A DNA stretch of 64,000 nt from positions 136,503-200,502 of the forward strand of contig CAKRFY010000001.1 in the NCBI GenBank assembly GCA_934320895.1, written 5' to 3'. Below the pieces are notes generated by a model. That model ran no database searches and had not been told where the DNA came from. It worked only from the letters and a program-made list of their open reading frames with translations. Positions 44,288 to 54,087 of this stretch are shown piece after piece (positions within the stretch are counted from its first letter, which is position 1; each line of letters begins with the position of its first letter). The DNA is from an uncultured Lachnospiraceae bacterium. Its GTDB lineage: Bacteria > Bacillota > Clostridia > Lachnospirales > Lachnospiraceae. Made by a program: the position numbers and the translations under genes.

Positions 44288-44851
44288 TTATTTTGAATTT
44301 TCTACCTTTTTTATTAAATTACGATTTGCTATTTCATATTTATTAAAAATCTTTGCATCATTAAAATCACTGCTCTTAATAGATGGTTCATACCAACTTT
44401 TGGACTCAAAATACTCCTGAAGACCATTATCCTGAAAAATATATCCATGCCTTGCATATAACTCATTCCTTGCAAGCCTAAGTTCATCCTTTGACATTCC
44501 CTCAAGTTCAGACTTCTTCAACTTTCTAGAATCACTATCCGCAAAAATATATTCATCGTCATCTGAATCACCGTCATCTGAACCTTCATCTGAATCATAA
44601 TCATCCGTATCCGAATTTTCATCTGAGCTATTATCCGTGGAAAACGTTGTCGAATCAGATAAGCTAAAATCAGAAACCGTTGTTTCGTATGAAACATCCT
44701 TTCCTGAAACCTGCTCAACCTCCTGTTTTTCAATCTTTTCCTTTTGTACAGAAGGTTTTTTCAAAAACATAAAACATAAATTTCCTGCAATCAAGCCAAC
44801 AAGCAATATTGTTAAAATTATAATAACAATATTTTCTTTATCTTTTTGCAT
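44288..44851 (-). CDS. YARHG-domain membrane-anchored protein
   Basis: 187 residues: one N-terminal transmembrane helix (about 8-30), an acidic Ser/Asp-rich linker (about 60-105), and a C-terminal YARHG domain (about 118-178) with LRLARNELYARHGYIFQD and FESKSWYEPS. The domain is extracellular and of unknown function. First gene of the 44851-41902 group; the three gaps are 18 and 25 bases, consistent with an operon. Confidence 0.82.
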   Translation of the reverse strand: MQKDKENIVIIILTILLVGLIAGNLCFMFLKKPSVQKEKIEKQEVEQVSGKDVSYETTVSDFSLSDSTTFSTDNSSDENSDTDDYDSDEGSDDGDSDDDEYIFADSDSRKLKKSELEGMSKDELRLARNELYARHGYIFQDNGLQEYFESKSWYEPSIKSSDFNDAKIFNKYEIANRNLIKKVENSK

Positions 44852-45042
44852 AACCTATACTCCTTTATCATTTATTTTTCATATTTATATAAATGTGATA
44901 ACAATATTAACTTTATTAAATTTCCATAAAATTATATCACTACATTTTTAAATAGTCAAATAATTTTACTTATTTAGACACAAAACTACCTTTATTTTAT
45001 ATAAAAAAAACATTATATTTGCTAGCTTTATCACTTTTTGCC

Positions 45043-45051
45043 TGTTATAAT
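45043..45051 (+). promoter_or_regulatory. extended -10 promoter of the secreted repeat protein
   Basis: TGTTATAAT about 95 bases before the ATG at 45145, a TGn extended -10 with perfect TATAAT. No good -35. The rest of 44852-45144 is AT-rich, with no other feature. Confidence 0.5.
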
Positions 45052-45144
45052 AGGAGTATTATACTTTAAATTTTTTGGAACTATCAACAACAGAAAAATT
45101 AGAATCTATTAACATTTTAATCACTAACAGAAAGGATTTAATTA

Positions 45145-47757
45145 ATGAAAAAACGCCTATCACATTTTATCTGCTGCCTGCTCACTTCCTGTGTCGTGTT
45201 ATCTGAGACATGTACACAAGCTGCAACATACCAGCCGACCGTACAATCGGTGTCAACTCAGGCTGAAAGTACAATTACGGTAAGTGATTTTGCCAGTTTT
45301 TCTAATGCCCTGGGTAAGTATAGTCACATAATCATTGATAAAGATTTTGCACTAACATTGTCAGATGAAGAAACAACTAAGCAGACTATTCCTCTTGATA
45401 TACCTGGTGGAACAACAATTGAGGGAACAAACGCTAATATAACAATTACCAGCCGCGGGCCTATCCAAATAACAGGTGATAATGTCACATTCAAAAATTT
45501 ACAATTACATTTTAATTCAAGTAACGCAATGGGAAGTGTCCCACAGCGTGAAATTTTCTTAGCAGGTCATAGTCTTACCTTCGATAATGTTGACACCTAT
45601 TTAGAAGGAAGCGGTGGATCATTTGGTGGAATTACTGGTACAGAAAAGGAACTTCTCCCAACTATATATGGTGGTGGCTTTCACACAAATAAAAATATTG
45701 GTTCAAATGCTTCTCTCACTGTAAACAGAGCTGATAAAAATGGCAAAACTCCTATTTTTCAAGATATCATTATTGGAAATGAGGGACAGTCAGGTAAATA
45801 TACCGCATACAAAGGTAAAGCTGAGCTTTCTTTAGATGCACATACTCAGGTACGCGGAAAAGTATCGACTGAGCTTAACTCTGAATCAACTATTTCCGTT
45901 ACCGGAACAACAGCGGATGAAATCCAAAAAATCCCATACATTACCGGCAATGCAAACACAACACTTAAAATCAGTGGTTGTAATATTACAAAAAGTACAT
46001 CTGTTAATGGAATAGGAAATATAACTATCATCAATAACGGAACATTTACCCCGTCTGCTTCAACTATTTTAAATAATGTATCAGTTGAGGGTGGTTCATG
46101 TCTTGACCTTACAGATATGTCCAATGCAACTATAAACGGAGACTTTTCAGGAGGAACAACTGATAAAAAGGCTGATATAATTGTTAGCTTTGATGGACAA
46201 ATTACTTTAAATAAAAAAGTAACTGGCTCATCACAGCTTTATATTACAAACCGTAAACTTTCATGTACGGATATGCCTTTTAAAAACTGTCAATACATTA
46301 TTGTTAAAGGTGATCATTCACAGACTGATTTTAACTTTGCACAAAGATATATAGACAATGGTTACAGCCTTAAGGAAAAAGACAATATTTGGAGTTGTGA
46401 ACAAAATAAAAATGATAACACTATCTCTACTGTTGAAATAACTGATTATCAAAAGGATATTTACATAAATAACATAACATCCGAAATAAGTAATAACTCA
46501 CCTTCAATGCATATTACATGGAAAAACACTGCCGGACAACCTTTAAATGCATCTGACGCTCAGCATTATGGTTTTTATGACTATATAACTATTATACGTA
46601 CTGATTACTGGAACAATAATAGTACTGATATCGATTCAAAAACCGATTGGCATAATCCATTACGTTTTGATTATGATGCGGATTCAAATGAATTAAATAA
46701 ATATTATTTGATTTGTTATGGAGATACTTCTTTAATTAATAAGGGGCAATATACATTACTTTTCTTTTCTGAATCAATTGAAGATATAGAACTTAAGACT
46801 GTAGGCGATGTTAAAAAATTAGCAAATCTTGTTGTAGGAAGCATAGATATAAATTTCACTGATGTTGAACCAACTACCGAACCAACTCAGGCTCCGACTA
46901 CTAAACCTACTGAAGCTCCAACTACTAAACCTACTGAAGCTCCAACTACTAAACCTACTGAAGCTCCAACTACTAAACCTACTGAAGCTCCGACAAACAC
47001 ACCGACCGCTAAGCCTTCAGCTACTCCTGCTCCTACTGCGGCTCCAACAAAACAGCCGTCAAACGGGTCATCAAGCTCAGGTTCCAATTCAAGCTCAAGC
47101 GGCAACAATACAACTGCCACTACAAGACCAACCACGGCTCCGACTGTAAGACCGACATTAGCACCAACTGCAATACCGACTAATGTTCCTACTACTGTTA
47201 CAACTGCAGTTCCAACGGCATCTGCTAAACCTGATACTACTTCTACACCGACGACCTCTGAGCCAACAACACAACCTGACGATACAACAAACCCTACTGC
47301 GAAGCCAACAGCTCCAACAAGCAGTCCAACGGCTAAACCGACACATAAACATAAAGTTACACAGATTGTCCAAAAAGCAACAAGCAAAAAAAGTGGCAGC
47401 ATAACTTATGTTTGTAAGATCTGCAACAAAGTTATCAAAAAGACTACTATTCCTGCTTTGAAAAAAACTGAAATCACAAAATTTAAGGTTGGAAAAAATA
47501 GCTTTACAATTACTTTCAAAAAACAGACAAAAAATACAACTGGTTATCAGATTTCATATTCTACCAAAAAGAATCTGTCTGATGACAAAAAGAAAACAGT
47601 TGCTAATTCAAAAAAATCAACAGCAACTATTTCAAGATTAAAATCAAATAAAAAATATTATATACGAATCCGTACTTATAAAGATGTAAAAGTTAATGGT
47701 AAAACTGTAAAAATGTACGGAGAATGGTCTGAGAAAGAAACAATAACTACAAAATAA
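45145..47757 (+). CDS. secreted Thr/Pro-repeat cell-surface protein
   Basis: 870 residues. Signal peptide (MKKRLSHFICCLLTSCVVLS..., about 1-28). Residues about 40-330 are Ser/Thr/Asn-rich beta strands with pectate-lyase-like turns (GDNVTFKNLQLHF, HSLTFDNVDTYLEG), suggesting a parallel beta-helix. About 575-735 is a Thr/Pro linker with PTEAPTTK repeats. Then a short module HKHKVTQIVQKATSKKSG with CKICNK, and a C-terminal fibronectin-III-like domain (about 775-870: GYQISYSTKKNL, KKYYIRIRTYKDV). No LPXTG or S-layer domain is seen, so attachment is unclear. Ligand unknown. Confidence 0.8.
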   Translation: MKKRLSHFICCLLTSCVVLSETCTQAATYQPTVQSVSTQAESTITVSDFASFSNALGKYSHIIIDKDFALTLSDEETTKQTIPLDIPGGTTIEGTNANITITSRGPIQITGDNVTFKNLQLHFNSSNAMGSVPQREIFLAGHSLTFDNVDTYLEGSGGSFGGITGTEKELLPTIYGGGFHTNKNIGSNASLTVNRADKNGKTPIFQDIIIGNEGQSGKYTAYKGKAELSLDAHTQVRGKVSTELNSESTISVTGTTADEIQKIPYITGNANTTLKISGCNITKSTSVNGIGNITIINNGTFTPSASTILNNVSVEGGSCLDLTDMSNATINGDFSGGTTDKKADIIVSFDGQITLNKKVTGSSQLYITNRKLSCTDMPFKNCQYIIVKGDHSQTDFNFAQRYIDNGYSLKEKDNIWSCEQNKNDNTISTVEITDYQKDIYINNITSEISNNSPSMHITWKNTAGQPLNASDAQHYGFYDYITIIRTDYWNNNSTDIDSKTDWHNPLRFDYDADSNELNKYYLICYGDTSLINKGQYTLLFFSESIEDIELKTVGDVKKLANLVVGSIDINFTDVEPTTEPTQAPTTKPTEAPTTKPTEAPTTKPTEAPTTKPTEAPTNTPTAKPSATPAPTAAPTKQPSNGSSSSGSNSSSSGNNTTATTRPTTAPTVRPTLAPTAIPTNVPTTVTTAVPTASAKPDTTSTPTTSEPTTQPDDTTNPTAKPTAPTSSPTAKPTHKHKVTQIVQKATSKKSGSITYVCKICNKVIKKTTIPALKKTEITKFKVGKNSFTITFKKQTKNTTGYQISYSTKKNLSDDKKKTVANSKKSTATISRLKSNKKYYIRIRTYKDVKVNGKTVKMYGEWSEKETITTK
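46897..46992 (+). repeat. 24-bp coding tandem repeat, four units
   Basis: Four copies of a unit beginning ACTACTAAACCTACTGAAGC, identical except the last base, coding PTEAPTTK in the Thr/Pro linker. Near-identity at DNA level indicates recent slippage and likely length variation between strains. Confidence 0.9.
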
Positions 47758-47794
47758 GGTTTAATACACTAAAAATATTTTGTAATGATAAAAA

Positions 47795-47835
47795 ACTAAC
47801 TGCCAGTTTTAAATAAGCTGGCAGTTAGTTTTTTA
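47795..47835 (+). terminator. intrinsic terminator
   Basis: Perfect 13-bp arms AACTAACTGCCAG / CTGGCAGTTAGTT followed by T5, 37 bases after the repeat protein's stop. The following 47836-47994 shows no feature. Confidence 0.92.
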
Positions 47836-47994
47836 TTCTACTCATCTTTTCGCCCTATTAAATTTTTTGCTATAAATGGTCGTTTTTCGTCAATAAAATA
47901 AAATCACTCAACATTGCAAAACAAAATTGGACAAAGTAGCACTATAAAAACAATACTATACTTCAAGAAAAATCACTCTATTTTTTAATCAAAC

Positions 47995-48396
47995 CTATTT
48001 TTTCCAACGAATCTTTAAATAAGGTTCTATCATATCAATAACCTGCTCCGCCTTTTGAATCTGTTCTTCAACCTGTGCCTTAGAAATAACAAAAAAATCT
48101 TGATAATCAGCCTTTTCTCTTAATCTAAATGCTTTTTCAATTTTTTTAGAAATATCTTTTTCAAATATTTTATTTTTAACATAATTTTTATTAAAATATG
48201 CAATCACACCAGAATGTTTGCTTGAGTCAAAACCATCTAACGCTGTAACAGAACGAAGTGCATGAAATATAGCATACTATGATCTGTTTATTGCTGCTTT
48301 GTACTTTTCTGCCCTGAACATAACTTTTGCCGTATCCAAATCGTCCTTTGCAGTTTCATAACGATATTTTGATAAGTCTATTACGCTGCCTTCCAC
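47995..48396 (-). pseudogene. HEPN-domain protein interrupted by an amber codon
   Basis: GTG 48396 lies 7 bases after GAGGGGG and overlaps the MNT gene's end. The 133-codon frame reads as a HEPN protein: KYRYETAKDDLDTAKVMF, then AAINRS, a TAG at codon 40 (48277-48279), then YAIFHALRSVTALDGFDSS and on to FRLREKADYQDFFVIS. Family members have Tyr where the TAG stands, in the R-S-Y-Y-A-x-F-H segment, so a single base change (TAC or TAT to TAG) explains it. A 70-residue C-terminal part can still be read from 48207 but has no ribosome site I trust. Confidence 0.8.
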
Positions 48397-48704
48397 AAAA
48401 TAACCCCCTCATTTACATTGCGGTAAAAAGGTATTGTCTTTTCCCATTTATTAAAATCATCAATATTAATATCTATTACCGAAAATACTTTATCGTATTT
48501 TAAATTCATATCAACTATAAAATCTGATAAAGAATCTTCTAACTTTTCACTTAAATCTCCGGCAATCAGCATTGCTATATCAACATCTGATTCTTCTGTA
48601 TTTGTTCCTTTCGCAACAGAACCGTACAAAATAATCCGATTAACCTTTTTATTAAGAATTTTTATAATCCCATCTACAAGTTCATTCAATATATCCTGTT
48701 TCAT
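48381..48704 (-). CDS. MNT-type nucleotidyltransferase
   Basis: A 107-residue minimal nucleotidyltransferase: GSVAKGTNTEESDVDIAML (about 29-47) has the G-S motif and D-x-D metal pair; a third Asp (DINID, about 80-84) completes the site. In MNT/HEPN toxin-antitoxin pairs it neutralises the HEPN RNase, in some systems by AMP-ylating it. ATG 48704 follows GGAGG; upstream residues are dropped. It overlaps the HEPN frame by 16 bases. Confidence 0.88.
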   Translation of the reverse strand: MKQDILNELVDGIIKILNKKVNRIILYGSVAKGTNTEESDVDIAMLIAGDLSEKLEDSLSDFIVDMNLKYDKVFSVIDINIDDFNKWEKTIPFYRNVNEGVILWKAA

Positions 48705-48924
48705 AACACACCTCCAACCAGCATAAATATACTTTCGTATATTATACATACCGGATAACAAAATTGCAATATTTACACTATTTCAGCATCAGGGCAAACA
48801 CATAAAAAATATGCCCGAAATAATCTCACCACTTTTTCGGGTTTAAGAAAATTTCAAGCATATCTTTTTATATTATGCCTTACGGCAATCTAATCTATTT
48901 TGTTCCCATTTTTATACAATTAAA

Positions 48925-51177
48925 TTACAGTTTCCAAATATCCTCATTGTACTGTGCAATAGTTCTGTCTGATGAGAAAAATCCTGCCTGGCTTATATTA
49001 ACAAGCATCTTCTTTGCCCAAGCCTCTCTGTCGTTAAAGTCGGCATATGCTTTTTCCTTTGTCTCTACATAACTGTCAAAGTCAAGGAATGTCATAAACC
49101 AGTCTTTGTTTAAAAGTTCATTTTTAAGACGGTTAAGCTGTGTTTCATCACCAATTTTAAGCATTGCATCACCTGTAATAAAATCAACTGCCTCTTTGAG
49201 TGCAGGATTTTTTTCATAGTAATCTCTTGATACATAGTCAGAGTTTGCGTAATGTGCTATTACCTCGTCACTCTCTGCTCCGAAGATATAAATATTGTCA
49301 TCACCTACAAACTGATGGATTTCCACATTTGCTCCATCTTCTGTACCAAGTGTGATTGCACCATTAAGCATGAATTTCATGTTTCCTGTTCCACTTGCTT
49401 CTTTTGATGCAAGAGAAATCTGCTCTGAAATATCACATGCAGGGATAAGTCTCTCTGCCATTGTTACATTGTAGTTTTCTACCATAACAACATTGAGATA
49501 TTTATTTACTTCCGGATCATTGTTGATAATCTCCTGTAAGCATAAGATAAGGTGAATGATATCTTTTGCTATAACATAAGCAGGAGCTGCCTTTGCACCA
49601 AATATTACTGTGATAGGTGTATCAGGTACATTTCCTTTCTTAATCTCAAGATATTTATGAATTACAAACAATGCATTTAACTGCTGGCGTTTGTACTCAT
49701 GGAGACGCTTAACCTGAATATCAAAGATTGAGTTAGGATTGAGCGTGATATTCTGAGTTCTCTTTATATAATCAACAAAATCTGCCTTATTGTCTGTCTT
49801 AATCTTAAGAAGTGTATCAAGCGCATCTTTGTCTGAAAGATATTTTTCAAGTTTCTTAAGTTCCTCTGCATCTTTCTTATAACCATCACCGATCCACTCA
49901 GTAAGCTGGTCTGTAAGTTCAGAATTGCAGTGAAGAAGCCATCTTCTAAATGTGATACCATTTGTTTTATTGTTAAACTTCTGAGGATAAATCTTGTAGA
50001 AGTTATTAAGTTCTGACTTTTCAAGGATTTCTGTATGAAGCGCTGCAACACCATTTACGCTAAATCCATAATGAATATCGATATGAGCCATATGTACAGT
50101 ATCATTCTTATCAATGATAACTACACTTTCATCATCAAAGCGGCGGCGTACTTTATCATCGAGCACTTCAATAATAGGTACAAGCTGTGGTACAACTTCT
50201 TTAAGGAATGAAATAGGCCATTTTTCAAGTGCTTCTGCAAGAATCGTGTGGTTTGTGTATGCACAAGTCTTTGAAACGATCTCGATTGCCTCATCCATAT
50301 CAATTCCTTCTTCCATGAGCAAACGGATAAGCTCAGGGATTACCATTGTAGGATGTGTATCATTTATCTGGATTACTGCGTAATCGTATAAATCGTGGAG
50401 ATTGCTTCCTTTTTTCTTACACTCATCTATTATAAGTTTTGCACCATTGCTTACCATGAAATACTGCTGATAGATTCTAAGTTTTCTTCCGTCATCATCA
50501 CTGTCATCAGGATAAAGGAATAATGTAAGATTCTTTGCGATATCTTTCTTATCAAAATCAATGCCATCTCCTACAATACTATCATCTACAGTATCAAGGT
50601 CGAACAATTCAAGTTTGTTTGTTCTGTTATCATATCCTGTTATGTCTATCTCATACATTCTTGACTGAACAGTGAAATCCTTGAATTTTACAGGGTAGCT
50701 TACATCTGTTTTTCTAAGGAATGTATTCTCCTCGATCCATGGATTTGCAGTCTCTTTCTGCTTATTATTCTCAAATACCTGCTTAAATAATCCAAGATGA
50801 TAATTAAGACCGATACCTGAACCGTTAAGTCCAAGGCTTGCTATTGAATCAAGGAAACATGCTGCAAGACGGCCAAGACCACCATTACCAAGTGAAGGCT
50901 CTGCCTCGATTTCCTCAATCTCTGCAAGACTTACACCGTTATTAGCAAGGACTTTCTTTACATCTGCATAAATTCCAAGATTTATAAGATTGTTTGAAAG
51001 AAGTTTTCCAATTAAAAATTCTGCTGAAATATAGTAAACTTTCTTTCCTGTATCTTCCTGCACTTTTTCTTCTGACATATCTTTTGTGATATTTAAAAGT
51101 GCAACATAAATTTCCTGCTTGCTGCTGTCAGCAATGCTTTTTCCAAGTTTCTGCTCTAAAATGTTTTTGATATCCAT
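48925..51177 (-). CDS. glgP: glycogen/maltodextrin phosphorylase
   Basis: A 750-residue GT35 enzyme releasing glucose-1-phosphate from alpha-1,4-glucans. [19 protein letters not shown] (N-terminal block), [18 protein letters not shown] (phosphate and active site) and [19 protein letters not shown] with the PLP-bearing Lys are intact. It is shorter than proteobacterial enzymes (about 800) but typical for clostridia. Divergent from an AraC gene at 51379, and works with MalQ and the ABC transporter nearby. Confidence 0.96.
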   Translation of the reverse strand: MDIKNILEQKLGKSIADSSKQEIYVALLNITKDMSEEKVQEDTGKKVYYISAEFLIGKLLSNNLINLGIYADVKKVLANNGVSLAEIEEIEAEPSLGNGGLGRLAACFLDSIASLGLNGSGIGLNYHLGLFKQVFENNKQKETANPWIEENTFLRKTDVSYPVKFKDFTVQSRMYEIDITGYDNRTNKLELFDLDTVDDSIVGDGIDFDKKDIAKNLTLFLYPDDSDDDGRKLRIYQQYFMVSNGAKLIIDECKKKGSNLHDLYDYAVIQINDTHPTMVIPELIRLLMEEGIDMDEAIEIVSKTCAYTNHTILAEALEKWPISFLKEVVPQLVPIIEVLDDKVRRRFDDESVVIIDKNDTVHMAHIDIHYGFSVNGVAALHTEILEKSELNNFYKIYPQKFNNKTNGITFRRWLLHCNSELTDQLTEWIGDGYKKDAEELKKLEKYLSDKDALDTLLKIKTDNKADFVDYIKRTQNITLNPNSIFDIQVKRLHEYKRQQLNALFVIHKYLEIKKGNVPDTPITVIFGAKAAPAYVIAKDIIHLILCLQEIINNDPEVNKYLNVVMVENYNVTMAERLIPACDISEQISLASKEASGTGNMKFMLNGAITLGTEDGANVEIHQFVGDDNIYIFGAESDEVIAHYANSDYVSRDYYEKNPALKEAVDFITGDAMLKIGDETQLNRLKNELLNKDWFMTFLDFDSYVETKEKAYADFNDREAWAKKMLVNISQAGFFSSDRTIAQYNEDIWKL

Positions 51178-51329
51178 AACTCTTTCCTTTCTTATTTTTA
51201 CAAATATTGTTTATTCTGTAACATCTGTTTTCTATCTCTTATCCTATCCGCATCTCAATGCGCATATCAACTTTGTGAGTCTAATATATCATTTTAACCG
51301 GTACAGTTCTTGTCTTTTTCTAGCACGAT

Positions 51330-51347
51330 ATGATACAATACTATCAT
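51330..51347. promoter_or_regulatory. palindrome in the glgP/AraC divergent region
   Basis: ATGATA, 6-base spacer, TATCAT, between the glgP and AraC starts. Candidate operator; the neighbourhood also has TCTAGCACGATATGATAC, similar to the elements at 36720-36770. Confidence 0.4.
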
Positions 51348-51378
51348 TTAGAGATATTTTTTGGGAGGTTTTATACGA

Positions 51379-52251
51379 ATGAATCAGATTGAAAAAAATA
51401 AATACCATGAAACAAAGGCTCATTCAAGCGAGGAATTTTTATTTAATACTTATCCATGTTCTATACCTACGGATTTTCTGAGTGTTCCTCTGCACTGGCA
51501 CAACGATATGGAGCTTATTGTTATCAAGCATGGTTCGGCAAAAGTTACTCTTAACCTTACTGCCCATCAGCTATCGGCAGGGGATATTCTGGTGGTTCTC
51601 CCTGAAAATCTTCATTCTATTGATTGTGCTATCGGTGACAGACTGGAGTACGAGAATATTATTTTTAAAAGGGAACTTCTCTCTTTTGCGACAAATGATA
51701 TAACTATGTCTGAGTATCTAACTCCATTTTTTAATGGTGATTTTCCTATTGTGACTCATGTACATATGGGATATTCTTTTTATTCCCATTTTGTCAGAAT
51801 CATAAATACTATGGATGTCCTGTGCGATAAAAAAGAATTTGGCTATCAGCTTGCCATCAAGTCATGTCTGCTGGAACTTATACACATTATGATAAGGCAT
51901 CCGCCTAAAACAGAGGAAAATAAAAAATCAGAAAAGTCGGTTGATAAGATAAAAGAAATACTTACTTATATGGAACAGCATTATAACGAAGAAATTCCGA
52001 TTGAAAAAATAGCTGATGTATGTCATTACAGCCCGTCTCATTTTATGAAGTTTTTTAAAAATCATATGGGAACGAGCTTTATTAAATATCTTAATGATTT
52101 TCGCCTGATAAAAGCACGAACCAGACTGCTCACCACTGAGGACACTGTACTTGATATAGCCGGTGACTGTGGTTTTAACAATCTGTCGCACTTTAACAGG
52201 CTTTATAAAAAGAAGTATGGTATAACGCCGTCTATGACGAGGGAAGTGTAA
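51379..52251 (+). CDS. AraC family transcriptional regulator
   Basis: 290 residues: cupin N-domain (about 20-105: VPLHWHNDMELIVIKHGSAK, AGDILVVLPENLHSID) and C-terminal double HTH (about 190-288: IADVCHYSPSHFMKFFKNHM, LDIAGDCGFNNLSHFNRLYK, YGITPSMTRE). I start at ATG 51379, 10 bases after GGGAGG. Divergent from glgP, so a glucan-responsive regulator is likely; the effector cannot be read. Confidence 0.92.
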   Translation: MNQIEKNKYHETKAHSSEEFLFNTYPCSIPTDFLSVPLHWHNDMELIVIKHGSAKVTLNLTAHQLSAGDILVVLPENLHSIDCAIGDRLEYENIIFKRELLSFATNDITMSEYLTPFFNGDFPIVTHVHMGYSFYSHFVRIINTMDVLCDKKEFGYQLAIKSCLLELIHIMIRHPPKTEENKKSEKSVDKIKEILTYMEQHYNEEIPIEKIADVCHYSPSHFMKFFKNHMGTSFIKYLNDFRLIKARTRLLTTEDTVLDIAGDCGFNNLSHFNRLYKKKYGITPSMTREV

Positions 52252-52377
52252 ACCCACAAATGTAAACGGCAACATTATTTCTCATACTTTTCAATTTCAC
52301 ATTTATGCATTTTATCCTTTTTGTCATATGTTATTCCTACGATAAGTATATCACCAGTATATGATAATAAACTAAAC

Positions 52378-52416
52378 AAAAAAGCTGCGGAATTACTATA
52401 AATCCACAGCTTTTTT
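52378..52416. terminator. bidirectional intrinsic terminator
   Basis: AAAAAAGCTGcGGA... against ...TCCaCAGCTTTTTT between the convergent AraC and malQ genes; A- and T-runs on both sides. Confidence 0.85.
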
Positions 52417-52477
52417 AACTTCAAAACGATAAATCAATATCATAAACAGGTTGTCTCAAAATTCCACACGCAACCCA

Positions 52478-53959
52478 CTACAGTCTTCCATACAACTTCA
52501 TTTCCCCATGAAGCACTTCCGCCAGTGTATCATTATACGCTCCTGGCAGACATCTCCAGCTCCAGTTTTTATCACTAAGTGTTGAAGGTGTGTTCATTCT
52601 TGCATCTCTTCCAAGCCCAAGAATATCCTGCATCTGCATGATGGCAGTATCAGCTACACAAGCCCACGCTGTGCGCATCATACCCCAGTGATAACCTTCT
52701 GATTCTGAAAGTCGCATATATTTTTTTGCGTACTCCGCATCTTCTTTTGAGATAGCTTCAAACCATCCAAGAATGGTCTCATTATCATGTGTTCCTGCAT
52801 ATACTACACAATTTTTATTGTAAAGGTGAGGAAGATATCCTGATTCTGTATCTCTGCTGTCAAATGCAAACTCAAGAACCTTCATTCCAGGAAATCCTGT
52901 ATCTTTAAGAAGCTGTCTGACTGAATCTGTCAAAAATCCCAGATCTTCTGCTATGATTGGAAGTTCTCCAAGTTTTTCATTTATTACATTAAACAGATCA
53001 ATTCCCGGGCCTTCTTTCCACTCACCGTTTCTTGCTGTTTTTTCACCATAAGGTATAGAATAATATGCATCAAATCCTCTAAAGTGATCAATACGGAGAA
53101 TATCATATATCTTTGTCTGGTATGCGATTCTATCAACCCACCAGCTATATCCCTGTTCTTTCATAAGTTCCCAGTTAAACAATGGATTTCCCCAAAGCTG
53201 TCCATCTGCTGAAAATCCGTCTGGAGGGCATCCTGCAACACTTACAGGAATAAGATCATTGTCAAGCTGGAACTGTTCAGGATTTGCCCAGACATCCGCA
53301 CTGTCAGATGATACATAAATAGGAATATCACCTATTATCTTAATATTATTCTCATTTGCATATGCTTTTAATTTTCTCCACTGTCTGAAGAATAAAAACT
53401 GCACACATTCCCAGAATTTTATTTCATCTTTTAAATTTTCTTTCTCTACTGAAAGAGCCTTATTGTCTCTTTTTCTCAAAATTTCAGGCCATTCAAGCCA
53501 TGACACTCCATTTTGCTCATCCTTTATAGCCATAAATAAAGCATAATCAGGAAGCCACTTCTCATTTTCTGTTCTAAATTCAGAAATCTCTGTCTGATAT
53601 TTTTCTTCTGCTACTTTTGCAGCTTTTTTCAATACATCAAATCTTTTCTGATAAAGTAATCCATAATCAGCTTTTTGTGGATTGCTTCCCCAGTCTATAT
53701 TCTCATAATCACCGCTTTCCAATAAACCGGCTTCCTTAAGCTCATCCAGATCTATCATATAAGGACTTCCTGCATATGATGAAAATGACTGATATGGTGA
53801 ATCCCCGTAACTTGTAGGACATATCGGTAATATCTGCCAATATGACTGCCCAGCCTTATGTAAAAAGCGTACAAATTCTCTCGCCGCCTCTCCCATTGTT
53901 CCTATGCCGTAAGGCGAAGGTAAAGATGTAATTGGCATTAAAATTCCTGCTTTTCTCAA
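52478..53959 (-). CDS. malQ: 4-alpha-glucanotransferase (amylomaltase)
   Basis: A 493-residue GH77 enzyme that disproportionates maltodextrins. Start region RKAGILMPITSLPSPYGIGT; catalytic blocks ILRIDHFRGFDAYYSIP (Asp nucleophile), PIIAEDLGFLT (Glu acid) and YAGTHDNETILGW (third Asp). Starts with TTG at 53959, 8 bases after GGAGG; the alignment of this N-terminus with the family supports it. Last gene of the transporter-lacI-malQ series. The 57-bp duplication lies directly before its ribosome site. Confidence 0.95.
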   Translation of the reverse strand: MRKAGILMPITSLPSPYGIGTMGEAAREFVRFLHKAGQSYWQILPICPTSYGDSPYQSFSSYAGSPYMIDLDELKEAGLLESGDYENIDWGSNPQKADYGLLYQKRFDVLKKAAKVAEEKYQTEISEFRTENEKWLPDYALFMAIKDEQNGVSWLEWPEILRKRDNKALSVEKENLKDEIKFWECVQFLFFRQWRKLKAYANENNIKIIGDIPIYVSSDSADVWANPEQFQLDNDLIPVSVAGCPPDGFSADGQLWGNPLFNWELMKEQGYSWWVDRIAYQTKIYDILRIDHFRGFDAYYSIPYGEKTARNGEWKEGPGIDLFNVINEKLGELPIIAEDLGFLTDSVRQLLKDTGFPGMKVLEFAFDSRDTESGYLPHLYNKNCVVYAGTHDNETILGWFEAISKEDAEYAKKYMRLSESEGYHWGMMRTAWACVADTAIMQMQDILGLGRDARMNTPSTLSDKNWSWRCLPGAYNDTLAEVLHGEMKLYGRL

Positions 53960-53973
53960 AATATTTTCCTCCC

Positions 53974-54087
53974 TTTAAATTTCTCTAACACTTTCTCTCT
54001 CGAGTAACTGAAATGGAATAAAATAATCTTTTTAAATTTCTCTAACACTTTCTCTCTCAAGTAACTGAAATGGAATAAAATAATCTT
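53974..54087 (-). repeat. 57-bp tandem duplication of the lacI 3' end
   Basis: Units 53974-54030 and 54031-54087 are identical except 54002 (G) versus 54059 (A). Each holds 18 codons of the lacI 3' end plus TAA (KDYFIPFQLLERESVREI), in the same frame. The second copy now fills the gap between lacI stop and the malQ ribosome site. Confidence 0.95.

Noticed and set aside
46897-46992. Possible CRISPR array
   Set aside because: The units are contiguous with no unique spacers and are in frame in a secreted protein.
46887-47402. Long open frames on both strands within the Thr/Pro repeat region
   Set aside because: They follow from the low-complexity repeat composition; codon use and the signal-peptide gene on the plus strand explain the region.
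48277-48279. TAG as a recoded pyrrolysine codon in the HEPN gene
   Set aside because: No pyl genes or suppressor tRNA are in the window, and family members carry Tyr here, so a point mutation is simpler.
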